A stretch of 64,000 nucleotides of DNA from Niallia taxi (GTDB lineage Bacteria > Bacillota > Bacilli > Bacillales > Cytobacillaceae), in assembly GCF_004005475.1 (NCBI RefSeq), contig NZ_RZTZ01000001.1, positions 434,001 through 498,000 of the forward strand, in the 5' to 3' direction. The translations under genes and the position numbers were made by a program. A model generated the notes under the pieces. That model did no database searches. It was not told where the DNA came from and saw only the letters and a program-made list of their open reading frames with translations. The first letter of the stretch is position 1. Each line of letters starts with the position of its first letter. Positions 17,513-26,406 of this stretch are shown here, piece after piece.

Positions 17513-19057
17513 ATGAACAACACAGCAACACAAAACACGAAAAAGCCACCATATGGCATTATCGCCATTCTTATGGCTGGGGCTTTTGTTGCTATCTTAA
17601 ATTCGACTTTATTGAATATAGCATTGCCTTCTATTAATAAAGATTTCGACATTGAAGCATCTGTTGGCCAATGGCTCGTTACTGGCTATATGCTTGTTAA
17701 CGGCATTATGATTCCGACAACTGCCTTCTTAATTCAAAGGTATTCTATTAGAAGACTGTTTATCACTGCCATGTCCTTATTTACTATCGGGACACTTGTT
17801 GCAGGATTCGCTGACTCTTTCCCAGTTCTTTTGGGTGCACGTATGGTCCAAGCATCTGGTTCAGCAATCATGATGCCAGTACTTATGAACTTCCTGCTAA
17901 CAAGCTTCCCAGTTGAAAAACGCGGCAGTGCAATGGGAGTTTTCGGTTTAGTTATGATCTTCGCACCAGCGATTGGTCCGACACTTTCAGGCTATATTGT
18001 CGAGCACTTCCATTGGCACGTACTCTTCCGCATCATTGCACCGATTGCAATCATCGTATTACTGTTTGCAATCTTTAAATTGAAAGATAAAAAGGATAAA
18101 GTAGATATCTCTATTGATGTCCTTTCTGTTATCCTTTCCACTTTAGGCTTTGGCGGTCTGTTGTATGGCTTCAGTACTGCAGGCAGCAAAGGCTGGGACA
18201 GTGTTTATGTATACGGAACATTAATCATCGGTTTCCTAAGCTTAGTTCTCTTCATTGTAAGACAGCTTAAAATTCCGAATCCAATGCTTGAATTCAGGAT
18301 TTTCAAATATCCACTTTTCGCATTGTCAGCAACAATTTCTATCGTAGTAAATATCGCAATGTTCTCTGCAATGCTGTTAATGCCAATGTACATTCAGACA
18401 GTCAGAGGGATTTCTCCATTAGATTCGGGACTACTGCTTCTGCCTGGTGCTATCATCATGGGGATTATGTCACCAATTACAGGTAAACTATTTGATAAAT
18501 ATGGAGCAAGAGTTTTAGCTATTACTGGTTTAACACTTACAGCTATTACAACATATATGTTTAGCAAACTAACAATGGATACATCTTACACAACATTGAT
18601 TGTCATCTATTCTATCCGTATGTTTGGTATGTCCATGGTTATGATGCCTGTAATGACAAATGGTTTGAACCAAGTGCCTGCACGATTGAACCCGCACGGT
18701 ACGGCAATGAACAATACATTACAGCAAGTATCTGGCGCCATCGGTTCTGCTTTAATGATTACCATTATGTCAAACCGCACGACTACACATGCTAAGGAAT
18801 TAGCAGAAGATGCAATGAAAAACATGTCTAATGCGACAGCACAGCCTGATGCAGCAACATTAGCTGCTGCTAAAGAACAACTTGCAATGAAGGCGATGAT
18901 GGAAGGAATTAATGATGCATTCCTTATCTCTGTCGGTGTTGTAGTAATAGCACTGATTCTATCGTTCTTTATGAAACGTGCGAAGCCTGCTGAAGACTTT
19001 CTAAGCAAACAAAACACAGTAAAACCTAACAGTTCTGCTAAACTAGCAGAAAATTAA
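17513..19057 (+). CDS. DHA2 family multidrug efflux MFS transporter (EmrB/QacA type)
   Basis: Drug:proton antiporter of 514 residues with about fourteen membrane helices. Motif A-like and motif C-like segments are visible: the first helix pair has LNSTLLNIALPSI and WLVTGYMLVNGI, typical of DHA2 proteins, and helix 5 has GLVMIFAPAIGPTLSGYI, matching the antiporter motif C. AAGGAGG precedes the ATG. It is expressed from an operator-containing promoter opposite a TetR regulator and followed by a strong terminator. The drugs exported cannot be inferred. Confidence 0.9.
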   Translation: MNNTATQNTKKPPYGIIAILMAGAFVAILNSTLLNIALPSINKDFDIEASVGQWLVTGYMLVNGIMIPTTAFLIQRYSIRRLFITAMSLFTIGTLVAGFADSFPVLLGARMVQASGSAIMMPVLMNFLLTSFPVEKRGSAMGVFGLVMIFAPAIGPTLSGYIVEHFHWHVLFRIIAPIAIIVLLFAIFKLKDKKDKVDISIDVLSVILSTLGFGGLLYGFSTAGSKGWDSVYVYGTLIIGFLSLVLFIVRQLKIPNPMLEFRIFKYPLFALSATISIVVNIAMFSAMLLMPMYIQTVRGISPLDSGLLLLPGAIIMGIMSPITGKLFDKYGARVLAITGLTLTAITTYMFSKLTMDTSYTTLIVIYSIRMFGMSMVMMPVMTNGLNQVPARLNPHGTAMNNTLQQVSGAIGSALMITIMSNRTTTHAKELAEDAMKNMSNATAQPDAATLAAAKEQLAMKAMMEGINDAFLISVGVVVIALILSFFMKRAKPAEDFLSKQNTVKPNSSAKLAEN

Positions 19058-19073
19058 TTAATTAGTAAAATGG

Positions 19074-19117
19074 AAAGCCAAGCTGTTAAGATCCATCAGA
19101 CAGCTTGGCTTTTTTTA
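19074..19117 (+). terminator. Terminator of the DHA2 exporter
   Basis: AAAGCCAAGCTG/CAGCTTGGCTTT arms and a seven-T run. Confidence 0.9.
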
Positions 19118-19378
19118 TATTAATATATTATCCCCTTCCTTTAAGCAATACATATTCCCTATACTTGCCCGTCAATAACCAATAAAATTTCTAATTTCTA
19201 TGGTGAACTCTTGGTTATTTTTTGGTATAATTTAGCTAAGTTAACGAAATAACTTTTTCACAGGACCAAATACTTTTACGACAGCAGCAGGATTGACAAA
19301 GGTTTTTTATCAACTTGGCAACTGCTTGACAGAATAAATATCAAATCAGGCATAGCGGAATAACAAAAGGTGGCTAGA
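19118..19378. other. Intergenic region before the DeoR gene
   Basis: No ORF with ribosome binding site. A TATAAT at 19226-19231 is a plausible -10 box, with only a poor -35 (GTGAAC) 17-18 bases upstream. Confidence 0.4.
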
Positions 19379-20149
19379 ATGATGCTGAAAAATAAACGAA
19401 TTAAAGAAATTCAAGACTATGTGTTTGAGCATGAAACCGTCTCACTAGATGAATTGGTTGAAGTATTTAATGTTTCTAAAAATACGATACGAAGAGATAT
19501 CCAGGAGCTGGTAGAGGAAGGCGAGCTTAAAAAGGTGTATGGTGGTGTTGCCGTTAATCATGCTACACTCGTTTCCTTTAATGATCGGCAAATACGGAAC
19601 AAAGATGAAAAGATGCTGATTGGGAAAAGCGCAGCGGAATTTGTTGAAGATGGTGACATTATCTTTATTGATTCAGGTACTACTACATTGGAAATGCTAG
19701 AGTTTCTCAAAACAAAACAGCTTTCCATCATTACAAATAATCTTGATTTTATTATTAAGGCACTTCCATATGAAAATCTTCACATCATTACCTTTGGTGG
19801 TGTATTAGAACGAAAAACTAAGTCTTTTGCAAGTATTCAAAGCACTGATGTAATTAAATCCTATAATATTAATAAAGCCTTCATGGCTTCAACAGGTATT
19901 TCCATCTCAAATGGTGTCACAAATTCGTCCCCATTGGAAAGTGAGATTAAGAAGCATGTCGTGGAAAGAAGTGCAGAGGTATACTTGCTTGTCGACCATC
20001 ATAAGTTTGACAAGTATGCTCTTATGACATACTGCACACTTCATGACATTGACTGCTTAATTACTGGTGCTGAACCACCTAAGGAGTATCAGAACTTTAC
20101 GAAAGAAAACAATATTAAGCTAATTATTACGGCGGAAAAGGAAGAATAA
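19379..20149 (+). CDS. DeoR/GlpR family transcriptional regulator
   Basis: Sugar-metabolism type repressor of about 257 residues. The N-terminal winged helix includes VSLDELVEVFNVSKNTIRRDI and VYGGV, the DeoR signature. The C-terminal domain has the phosphosugar-binding features DSGTTTLEM near residue 90, TNNLD and GGVLERKTKSF, and the VDHHKFDK motif. AAAGGTGG stands before the ATG pair at 19379/19382. Regulators of this class usually control an adjacent sugar operon; here neighbours are unrelated MFS genes, so it is an orphan. Confidence 0.87.
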   Translation: MMLKNKRIKEIQDYVFEHETVSLDELVEVFNVSKNTIRRDIQELVEEGELKKVYGGVAVNHATLVSFNDRQIRNKDEKMLIGKSAAEFVEDGDIIFIDSGTTTLEMLEFLKTKQLSIITNNLDFIIKALPYENLHIITFGGVLERKTKSFASIQSTDVIKSYNINKAFMASTGISISNGVTNSSPLESEIKKHVVERSAEVYLLVDHHKFDKYALMTYCTLHDIDCLITGAEPPKEYQNFTKENNIKLIITAEKEE

Positions 20150-20152
20150 AAG

Positions 20153-20187
20153 AACGGCTCCTAAATTACCATTTAGGAGCCGTTTCT
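20153..20187. terminator. Bidirectional terminator
   Basis: AACGGCTCCTAAAT/ATTTAGGAGCCGTT arms with a TACC loop; overlaps the stop codon of the converging MFS gene. Confidence 0.88.
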
Positions 20188-21452
20188 AACGCTTTGCGCT
20201 TTTCAAATTTATGAAACATCCTGTAGTAGAGGATGCCGCTTAGGCATGCTAACAAGCTGATGATGATGAAGGTCCATGTATAGCCAAACCAAACACTCAT
20301 TGGGATAGACACTGGTGCAAGCACCTTTGAGAACGTGTAGCGCAGACTTGCAGCAGCAAAATATTTCCCTCTTTTGTCAGCAGGCGCAAGCTCAGAAATA
20401 AAGCCTTGCTGTATACCTGCCGTCATGAGTTCTGCCAATGTGAACACAAGCATAGCAAACAGCAGACCCCAAATCCATGAGGTTTGACTGAACAGTAAAA
20501 CGGAAACAGCGTATGTGAACGAGGAAATAATAAACACGTTTCGTTCCTTGTATTTGCTCATCCACCTTGTCACAACAATTGTAAAGATGGCAACAAGCAA
20601 GCCATTTTCAGCAAGCACAAGTCCAAATGCTTGTGTGTTTTCTACAACATAAGACCAGTTCCCGAACCTTAGCAGCGGCTGGTTTGTCACCACTTCGTTA
20701 ATATAGACAGGGAACAAAAGGTCAAGCTGCATAAAGGTTTGTCCAATAAGAACACCAGCGATGATGAACAGGAGAAAAACCCGGTCATTCATAATTACTC
20801 TGTAATCCTTCAGTTGATTACCAAGCACAGAAAACCAATTCTTGTTTTGTATGCTCTCCTCTTTCCTTTGAACAGGAGCTGTTTCTTTAACCATGTATTG
20901 AAGCACTAAACCAAGAACAAGATTTAAAACACCTGCCATTAACAGCAACGGGAAACGATACTCCGCAAAAAAGATGCCGCCAATAATCGGTCCAATTACA
21001 ACAGCAATATTTGTAGAAGTATAAAAAACCGCAAAAACGTCACTGCGATCCTTTTCTCCTACGACATCTGCAATCATCGCTTGGCTTGCCGGCCAGTAAA
21101 CAGCACCAAACATACTCACAACAGTAAAACAAACAAACCCAAGCAATGGTGAATCAAACCATGAGGAGCTTGAAACAGCAAAAACAGTGAAAGCTGCTCC
21201 TTGAACGAAGGCGGACAGCACCATCATTTTCTTGCGGCCATATTTATCTGCATAATATCCCCCAAGCAGGTTTGCAGCACAAGAAAAAACTTGTGAAAGT
21301 ATCAGCAGCATTCCAGCAGTTGATTTGCCAAAGGCTTCCGTAAAATAAATAGATAAAAACGGGAAAAACATCCAAAATGTAATATTAACAACAGATTCTC
21401 CTGCAAGCCGAACCTTTAAATTTCGGTCCCAATCTCTTAGACGCATACTCAT
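20166..21452 (-). CDS. MFS transporter
   Basis: Twelve-helix major facilitator of about 428 residues from the ATG at 21452. Motif A is clear as GGYYADKYGRKKMM after the second helix, and NIAVVIGPIIGGIFF in helix 5 resembles the antiporter motif C of drug exporters. The start region has GAGAG ten bases before the ATG; an ATG two codons later is equally possible. It is monocistronic. Drug or metabolite export is likely from the motifs but the substrate is unknown. Confidence 0.82.
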   Translation of the reverse strand: MSMRLRDWDRNLKVRLAGESVVNITFWMFFPFLSIYFTEAFGKSTAGMLLILSQVFSCAANLLGGYYADKYGRKKMMVLSAFVQGAAFTVFAVSSSSWFDSPLLGFVCFTVVSMFGAVYWPASQAMIADVVGEKDRSDVFAVFYTSTNIAVVIGPIIGGIFFAEYRFPLLLMAGVLNLVLGLVLQYMVKETAPVQRKEESIQNKNWFSVLGNQLKDYRVIMNDRVFLLFIIAGVLIGQTFMQLDLLFPVYINEVVTNQPLLRFGNWSYVVENTQAFGLVLAENGLLVAIFTIVVTRWMSKYKERNVFIISSFTYAVSVLLFSQTSWIWGLLFAMLVFTLAELMTAGIQQGFISELAPADKRGKYFAAASLRYTFSKVLAPVSIPMSVWFGYTWTFIIISLLACLSGILYYRMFHKFEKRKALETAPKW

Positions 21453-21541
21453 ACGAAGATATCTCTCTTTCTTTATTCTCCTTTTATCATACCAAGCTAT
21501 TACAGGGAATCTCAAGTTAATTTTACTATATTAATAAAGTG

Positions 21542-21578
21542 AAAAGGACAACTCCCACATCAGGAATTGTCCTTTTTA
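21542..21578 (-). terminator. Terminator of the MFS-HlyD operon
   Basis: AAAAGGACAA/TTGTCCTTTT arms with T run, overlapping the end of the HlyD-type gene. It may act in both directions. Confidence 0.75.
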
Positions 21579-22214
21579 TCAGATTGATATTTTCACTTCT
21601 GCATTCATACCGAGAAGTACTTTTTTTGTTGGATTTTGAATGGATATTTTGACTTGAACCTTTTGGGTTACTTTTGTGTAGTTTCCAGTTGCGTTTTGTG
21701 ATGGCAGTGCAGAAAACACAGAGTTTGTTGCATAGCTGATGTCTTCTACCTTCCCATCAAACGTTACATTTGAATCACCGTCGACTGTTATATCCACATT
21801 GTCACCAATTTCAATATCGTTCAATTCGGTTTCTTTTATATTTGCAAGCACATACATATGATCCATGTCCGCCGTTTGAGCGAGCACCTGCCCTGACTGG
21901 ACTAGTTCGTTTGCCTTTACTTCATTTTTAATGATCGTTCCGGCAGCTATACTGTCGATTTCATGTGCTGCCTTTCCATCATTCACTGTCCCTACTGCTT
22001 GATTTACTTTCATATCATTTCCTGCACTGCCCTTCCATTCAGTAAGAATACCTGATACTGGGGCAACTACCTCAGTTATATCTGCCGATACGACGGCATC
22101 ATCTGTTTTTACATAGTTTTTATGTTGATAGTACATGTAGACTCCTGTGGCAATAAGACCTAACACGACCACAAGGCCAATAAAGTTTATAATTAATAAT
22201 TTTCCTTTGCTCAT
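21579..22214 (-). CDS. HlyD family efflux adaptor (EmrA-like, short form)
   Basis: Membrane-fusion-type adaptor of 211 residues with one N-terminal membrane helix (residues ~7-28). The biotinyl-lipoyl-like halves are VKTDDAVVSADITEVVAPVSG and AAGTIIKNEVKANELVQSGQ (motif regions), followed by the barrel domain with NIKETELNDIEIGD. It lacks the long coiled-coil hairpin of Gram-negative EmrA, as expected without an outer membrane. It lies 32 bases after the DHA2-type gene, so the two form an exporter pair. AGGAGCG precedes the ATG. Confidence 0.85.
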   Translation of the reverse strand: MSKGKLLIINFIGLVVVLGLIATGVYMYYQHKNYVKTDDAVVSADITEVVAPVSGILTEWKGSAGNDMKVNQAVGTVNDGKAAHEIDSIAAGTIIKNEVKANELVQSGQVLAQTADMDHMYVLANIKETELNDIEIGDNVDITVDGDSNVTFDGKVEDISYATNSVFSALPSQNATGNYTKVTQKVQVKISIQNPTKKVLLGMNAEVKISI

Positions 22215-22246
22215 TTATTTCGCTCCTATGCTAAGATCAGCTCATT

Positions 22247-23872
22247 TTATAATGCATTATTTATTTTTGTGTCTGTGTGTTTTTGTACTGGCTTGGGCTG
22301 TTTTTGAACAAGTGAACGCCCTTTACCTGTTGCCACTTTTCCTATAGAAGCAAGCAGCATGATTATGCCTAACACAAGCAAAATGGTAAACAGATTATGG
22401 TAGGCTCCAAGAATAGCCGCTTTCTTTACATGAACAATCAGCTCATAGGATGCCAACGATTTAGCATTTGCGACAGAATTTCCTTGTTCCACTAAATGCC
22501 TAGTCCAAACTGCCATTTCCTGCTTGAATTCTGTGCTGTCACTTTGCAGGCTCCAGCGAATTTTTTCATAATTGCTGGCATTTACTGTCGTTAAAAACCA
22601 AGCAAGAACCGGTGAAATAATGGCACCAACAAAGTTCCGAATCGAGTGCAGTGTAACAGATCGCATGGAGGCCTGATGAATGTCACCTGCAAGAGCTGTC
22701 CCTAATGCACCCCCCACAAGTACCATACTCACACCAGCACCAAGACAAGCTACTTGAAAATACAGTTCATGCAATGTAACCGCAGAGTCAATTGTTCTCC
22801 ATTGATAGCTTACATAAATGACTGCTATTGACCCAATGATGCCCAAAATACCAGCGCCAAGCTTATCATACAGAACCGTTTTCAAGATGGCTGTAACTAC
22901 AATACCGACGAAGAACCAAAAATAAAAATGAGATAAATACATAAACGGCAAATCAAGATTATTACGTAAAAATCCATTAATTCCAGCAATAGCGAATACT
23001 AATGCTAAATGGGATGCTACTGCCATAATGGTGCCTGATATTGGTTTCGATGCCTTGAGTGTTTTAAATGGCACTAACGGTGTTTCTGCCTTCCTGTCCA
23101 CAATAATGAATAAAATCATAAGCACACCAGCAACAATTAGGAACGGCCATACATATGTGGATGTGAAGCCCTTTTGAACTAAATTGCATAACGGAATGGC
23201 TAACACTAGCATCATAACCGTCCACAGAAATATCCCTGTTTTGTCTAAGGAGAAATGCTCCTCTTGCTGCTCTAGCTTAGGCAATCCGATAAAACCGACT
23301 AATAAACAGATAGCAGCAGCTGCGACATTAAGGATAAACAACCAGCGCCACGCATCTGCCTCTAAGGACAATGCACCAAATAAAGCACCTAAAGCACTAG
23401 CTCCAAACAGCCCTGTAATAACCATCAGCAAAAACGTATTCCTGATTTTGTTTGGAAACGATTTAAGGCTTGCTGGCAAAATCGTCAAAAATAAAAAGCC
23501 TGCGCTTATTCCTTGAATAATTTTTGCTATTATCAAAAACAGCAAATCCTCGGAAAATACTGCAATAACTGAACCAATAAGAAAAACACTAATGAAAAGC
23601 AAATAGTTTTTGCGCAAACCGAGTTTTCTTGTTAAAACAGGTCCAAGTGGTACGCCAAATGCAAAACCGAGATTAGACAAGGTCGAAGGCAGCAATAAAG
23701 AATTGGAGCCAAGCTGCAAACCATTTTGGATAACCCCTTGATTTAATATATAGGAAAGATTGGAAAAGTATTGTGATCCGATTGCGAAGATTGTCAAGAT
23801 CGAGATAATCAAATACTGAGGTACTGCAACCTTTTCTGATTCAGATGCAGAAGTATTAATCTGCTGACTCAT
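22247..23872 (-). CDS. MFS exporter partner of the HlyD protein
   Basis: Major facilitator of 541 residues with about fourteen hydrophobic helices. VTRKLGLRKNYLLF-like motif A follows helix 2, and FGASALGALFGAL corresponds to motif C. The extracytoplasmic loop near residues 430-480 is large. The gene starts an operon with the HlyD adaptor; its promoter region contains a palindrome likely bound by the MarR protein encoded upstream. Weak similarity within the DHA2 group makes the substrate undecidable. Confidence 0.85.
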   Translation of the reverse strand: MSQQINTSASESEKVAVPQYLIISILTIFAIGSQYFSNLSYILNQGVIQNGLQLGSNSLLLPSTLSNLGFAFGVPLGPVLTRKLGLRKNYLLFISVFLIGSVIAVFSEDLLFLIIAKIIQGISAGFLFLTILPASLKSFPNKIRNTFLLMVITGLFGASALGALFGALSLEADAWRWLFILNVAAAAICLLVGFIGLPKLEQQEEHFSLDKTGIFLWTVMMLVLAIPLCNLVQKGFTSTYVWPFLIVAGVLMILFIIVDRKAETPLVPFKTLKASKPISGTIMAVASHLALVFAIAGINGFLRNNLDLPFMYLSHFYFWFFVGIVVTAILKTVLYDKLGAGILGIIGSIAVIYVSYQWRTIDSAVTLHELYFQVACLGAGVSMVLVGGALGTALAGDIHQASMRSVTLHSIRNFVGAIISPVLAWFLTTVNASNYEKIRWSLQSDSTEFKQEMAVWTRHLVEQGNSVANAKSLASYELIVHVKKAAILGAYHNLFTILLVLGIIMLLASIGKVATGKGRSLVQKQPKPVQKHTDTKINNAL

Positions 23873-23903
23873 CTTCTCTCCCCCTTTCCTTGTGAATTTT
23901 TAA

Positions 23904-23933
23904 TATTGTATATAACAAGTTGTATTATACAAC
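23904..23933. promoter_or_regulatory. Palindromic operator before the MFS-HlyD operon
   Basis: GTTGTAT-T-ATACAAC (23919-23933) is a perfect 7-bp inverted repeat, directly next to a second, weaker one, TTGT-N5-ACAA. This size and AT content fit a MarR-type operator for the regulator at 24002. Confidence 0.6.
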
Positions 23934-23973
23934 ATATAAACAAAAAAACAATATGTTTTCATTTTTTAAACTA

Positions 23974-24003
23974 AAAAAAGAGACTCTTTAAGAATCTCTT
24001 TTC
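23974..24003 (-). terminator. Terminator of the marR-like gene
   Basis: AAAAGAGA/TCTCTTTT arms; T run on the minus strand, separating the regulator from the exporter operon. Confidence 0.65.
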
Positions 24004-24436
24004 ACCCTTGTCCCCAATGCTTAAAATCTGCATTAAGGCGGTTCATTAGCTTGTCCAATTGTTCAATATCTTCCTGTTTCCAATTCTTCAGTATCTCTCC
24101 ATATACTGTGTAGCGAGCCTTTTGCACTCGTTCAAGCACTTCTAGCCCACTCTTTGTAATTTCTATTAAGCTAATCCGGCCATTGTTGGCATCAGGATAT
24201 CTTTTCACATAGGATTTTGTTTCAAGATTACTGACCTGTCTGCTCGCTGTGGAGATGTTCAGCAGCAGCTGATGCGCAATTTCATTTATTCCAATCGGTC
24301 CGTTCCTTAGCAATTCACTTAAAATTAAGTATTCCGATCTGTCCAGACTCCCGAGTTTTGGGTTATTTGCTGTAATTAAACGAACAAGTAATGCCACTTC
24401 ATATTCAATAGATTGAAGTGAATCATTCATTTGCAC
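24002..24436 (-). CDS. MarR family regulator of the MFS-HlyD exporter
   Basis: A 144-residue winged-helix regulator. GINEIAHQLLLNISTASRQVSNLE (residues ~53-76) is the DNA-recognition region, and YPDANNGRISLIEITKSG the wing. It is encoded upstream of and on the same strand as the MFS-HlyD pair, with a terminator and a palindrome between, so repression of that exporter is likely. The PsiE-like gene lies only 37 bases upstream without a visible terminator and may be cotranscribed. Confidence 0.85.
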   Translation of the reverse strand: MQMNDSLQSIEYEVALLVRLITANNPKLGSLDRSEYLILSELLRNGPIGINEIAHQLLLNISTASRQVSNLETKSYVKRYPDANNGRISLIEITKSGLEVLERVQKARYTVYGEILKNWKQEDIEQLDKLMNRLNADFKHWGQG

Positions 24437-24473
24437 TCTCCCCTTTTAAAAACGTTCAAAGTATATCTAAACA

Positions 24474-24908
24474 CTAATGCTTCCTTGATGATGCTGCTGA
24501 AATAATATAATAGCTGAGCACTAATACAAGGATAGCACAAGTATATAAAAGTGTGTGCAATGGATTATCGTGATAGACAATGATAAGCCTAACCATTGCA
24601 GTAATTCCGATATACAAGAAATACCTTAGTGGAAAGTGATAGCTCTCTTGAAAATACTTTACAATTAGTGCGATAAATTCAAAATACAAAAAGAACACTA
24701 ATATTCTTTCAAGCAGCTCATAATTGTTGCTTGCCTGCTGAAGCTCGACTGCATATGCGATAAAATAAATAATTTCTTTACATAGCAACACACTTAATGT
24801 GATCGCAAGCAAAATCAGTGATACGTTTAAGATTTGCTGCAGCATGGCCGCCAGCAGCAAATGCTGTTTTTTCACCTGCTTCTTTTCTTTTTCTTTTCGT
24901 GCTTCCAA
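24474..24908 (-). CDS. PsiE-like membrane protein
   Basis: Membrane protein of 144 residues with a basic N-terminus and four hydrophobic helices. EFIALIVKYFQESYHFPLRYF followed by GITAMVRLIIVYHD matches the core of the phosphate-starvation-inducible PsiE family, whose function is unknown. The start is a TTG at 24908 with a perfect AAGGAGG seven bases upstream; an ATG 18 codons earlier (24962) has no ribosome binding site, so the longer version is unlikely. No Pho box was recognised. Confidence 0.8.
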   Translation of the reverse strand: MEARKEKEKKQVKKQHLLLAAMLQQILNVSLILLAITLSVLLCKEIIYFIAYAVELQQASNNYELLERILVFFLYFEFIALIVKYFQESYHFPLRYFLYIGITAMVRLIIVYHDNPLHTLLYTCAILVLVLSYYIISAASSRKH

Positions 24909-24993
24909 CTTTTTTCCTCCTTGCTTGAGGATAACTCCGAATGATTCTTTTATTTTATACATATTTGCTTATTTTTACTATGATTTACATTGT

Positions 24994-25024
24994 AAAAAAC
25001 CATTTACACATGGTAAATGGTTTT
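24994..25024 (-). terminator. Terminator of the SET-type MFS gene
   Basis: 12-bp arms AAAACCATTTAC/GTAAATGGTTTT with a five-base loop and T run on the minus strand, about 65 bases after the stop. Confidence 0.8.
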
Positions 25025-25090
25025 AGATGATTCTTCTGTAGTTTTCCTTCAATTTTAAAGAGTTAAGTTTGGGACAAAGTATAAAATACT

Positions 25091-26317
25091 CTAATCCATT
25101 CCGAAGGATGCTGATTTGTTGGCACTTTGTTTTTCTTTTCCGAAAAGAATTAGGCAAACTAGGGCAATGATTGCGAAAATGGCGTAAATAATAATTACAT
25201 TGCCATAGTTCATTGCTTCTGCTAATACACCGAACATTAAGTAGCCAACAGTATTGCCAATTTGGGTCGAGTTCATATAAAGAGTTGTTGCTGTCCCTTG
25301 TGCTTGTGGAATAAAGTCCTGGAAATAGGATATGGCAATTCCTGATGTAATGGAAACCTGTGCCGCACTTAATATTTGCAACGGATATATTTGCCATGGT
25401 TCGTTAACAAAGAAGAATAACGAAAAATAAATGGCGGCAATAGCAAAGCCAATTCTTATAAGCAATCCGTTATCCAGCTTGGTTGCCAGCATTCCGACTG
25501 CAATCATCATCGGTACTTCGAAAATCGGCGGCACACTGAAAATCAACCCAACATCCAGCTCGTTCCCGCCAAGCACCTTTGTAACAAACTGAGGTGCATT
25601 CAGCATATGAATGGAGGTTGCGGCAGCTAATAGCATTGCTGCAGCGAGATTCCCAAATATATGGGGCTTGCGGACATAGGATGCAACGCCAGTGGAGACA
25701 CCCTTTTTCACAGTAGCAATCTTTGGAATATCCTTTAAAAAGAATAGGATGACGACTAATCCTATTCCATAGCTTGCTGCCACAAATAAAAACAAACCTT
25801 TAAAGCCAATTGCCGCAAGCAGCCATGCAGCTATAGCAGGCCCAACCGTCCAGGAAAGGGCAAAGAACATCCGAAAAACATTCATAATAAACGGTGCTTG
25901 CTCTTTAGGAACATTTGCATGGTGAAGCGCCTCCCTTGCATATGCCCACAGCTGTGGTACTGAGGCAGCAGCAGAGCCTAACAAAACGAAGGCTATGATG
26001 GCTAACAACACATAATCACGAACAAAGGCAAAGCCAATATAGCCAAGCATCCCTGTAAGGCTTGTAAAGATAAGGATTTTCTTTCTGCTTAATTGCATAT
26101 CTGATTTTTTGGCTATAATCGTGCTTATGACAACACCGCCAATTGCCATAATTGTCATAAACAGTCCAAAGCCGATATTACTCATCCCTACTTCATCAAT
26201 TCCAAAAAGGGAGGAGAATGGGGCAAAAAACGACATGGATAATCCAAAGATAAAATTGGCTAAAAATAGGATTGGAAACGATGGGATTTTCCAAACAAAT
26301 AAAAGCCTCTCTTTCAT
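25091..26317 (-). CDS. MFS transporter, sugar-efflux (SET) type
   Basis: Twelve-helix transporter of 408 residues. The layout and pieces such as ANFIFGLSMSFFAPFSSLFG, VISTIIAKKSDMQLSRKK (motif A region) and AAASVPQLWAYAREAL resemble SetA/SetB sugar efflux proteins. AGGAGAGGG stands before the ATG at 26317. A longer in-frame start at 26338 overlaps that ribosome binding site and is rejected. SET proteins export sugars or glycosides in other bacteria; whether this one does is not shown. Confidence 0.82.
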   Translation of the reverse strand: MKERLLFVWKIPSFPILFLANFIFGLSMSFFAPFSSLFGIDEVGMSNIGFGLFMTIMAIGGVVISTIIAKKSDMQLSRKKILIFTSLTGMLGYIGFAFVRDYVLLAIIAFVLLGSAAASVPQLWAYAREALHHANVPKEQAPFIMNVFRMFFALSWTVGPAIAAWLLAAIGFKGLFLFVAASYGIGLVVILFFLKDIPKIATVKKGVSTGVASYVRKPHIFGNLAAAMLLAAATSIHMLNAPQFVTKVLGGNELDVGLIFSVPPIFEVPMMIAVGMLATKLDNGLLIRIGFAIAAIYFSLFFFVNEPWQIYPLQILSAAQVSITSGIAISYFQDFIPQAQGTATTLYMNSTQIGNTVGYLMFGVLAEAMNYGNVIIIYAIFAIIALVCLILFGKEKQSANKSASFGMD

Positions 26318-26406
26318 AATTCCCTCTCCTGTTCTCATTAAATTACAGCGTATTTATCTTAACAAAACAAACATTGCCATCTTTTGGACAGCAATGCTTT
26401 ACAGTG

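Noticed and set aside
25023-25397. 124-residue minus-strand frame overlapping the SET-type MFS gene
   Set aside because: Lies in another frame of a clear transporter gene, has no ribosome binding site and no family features.
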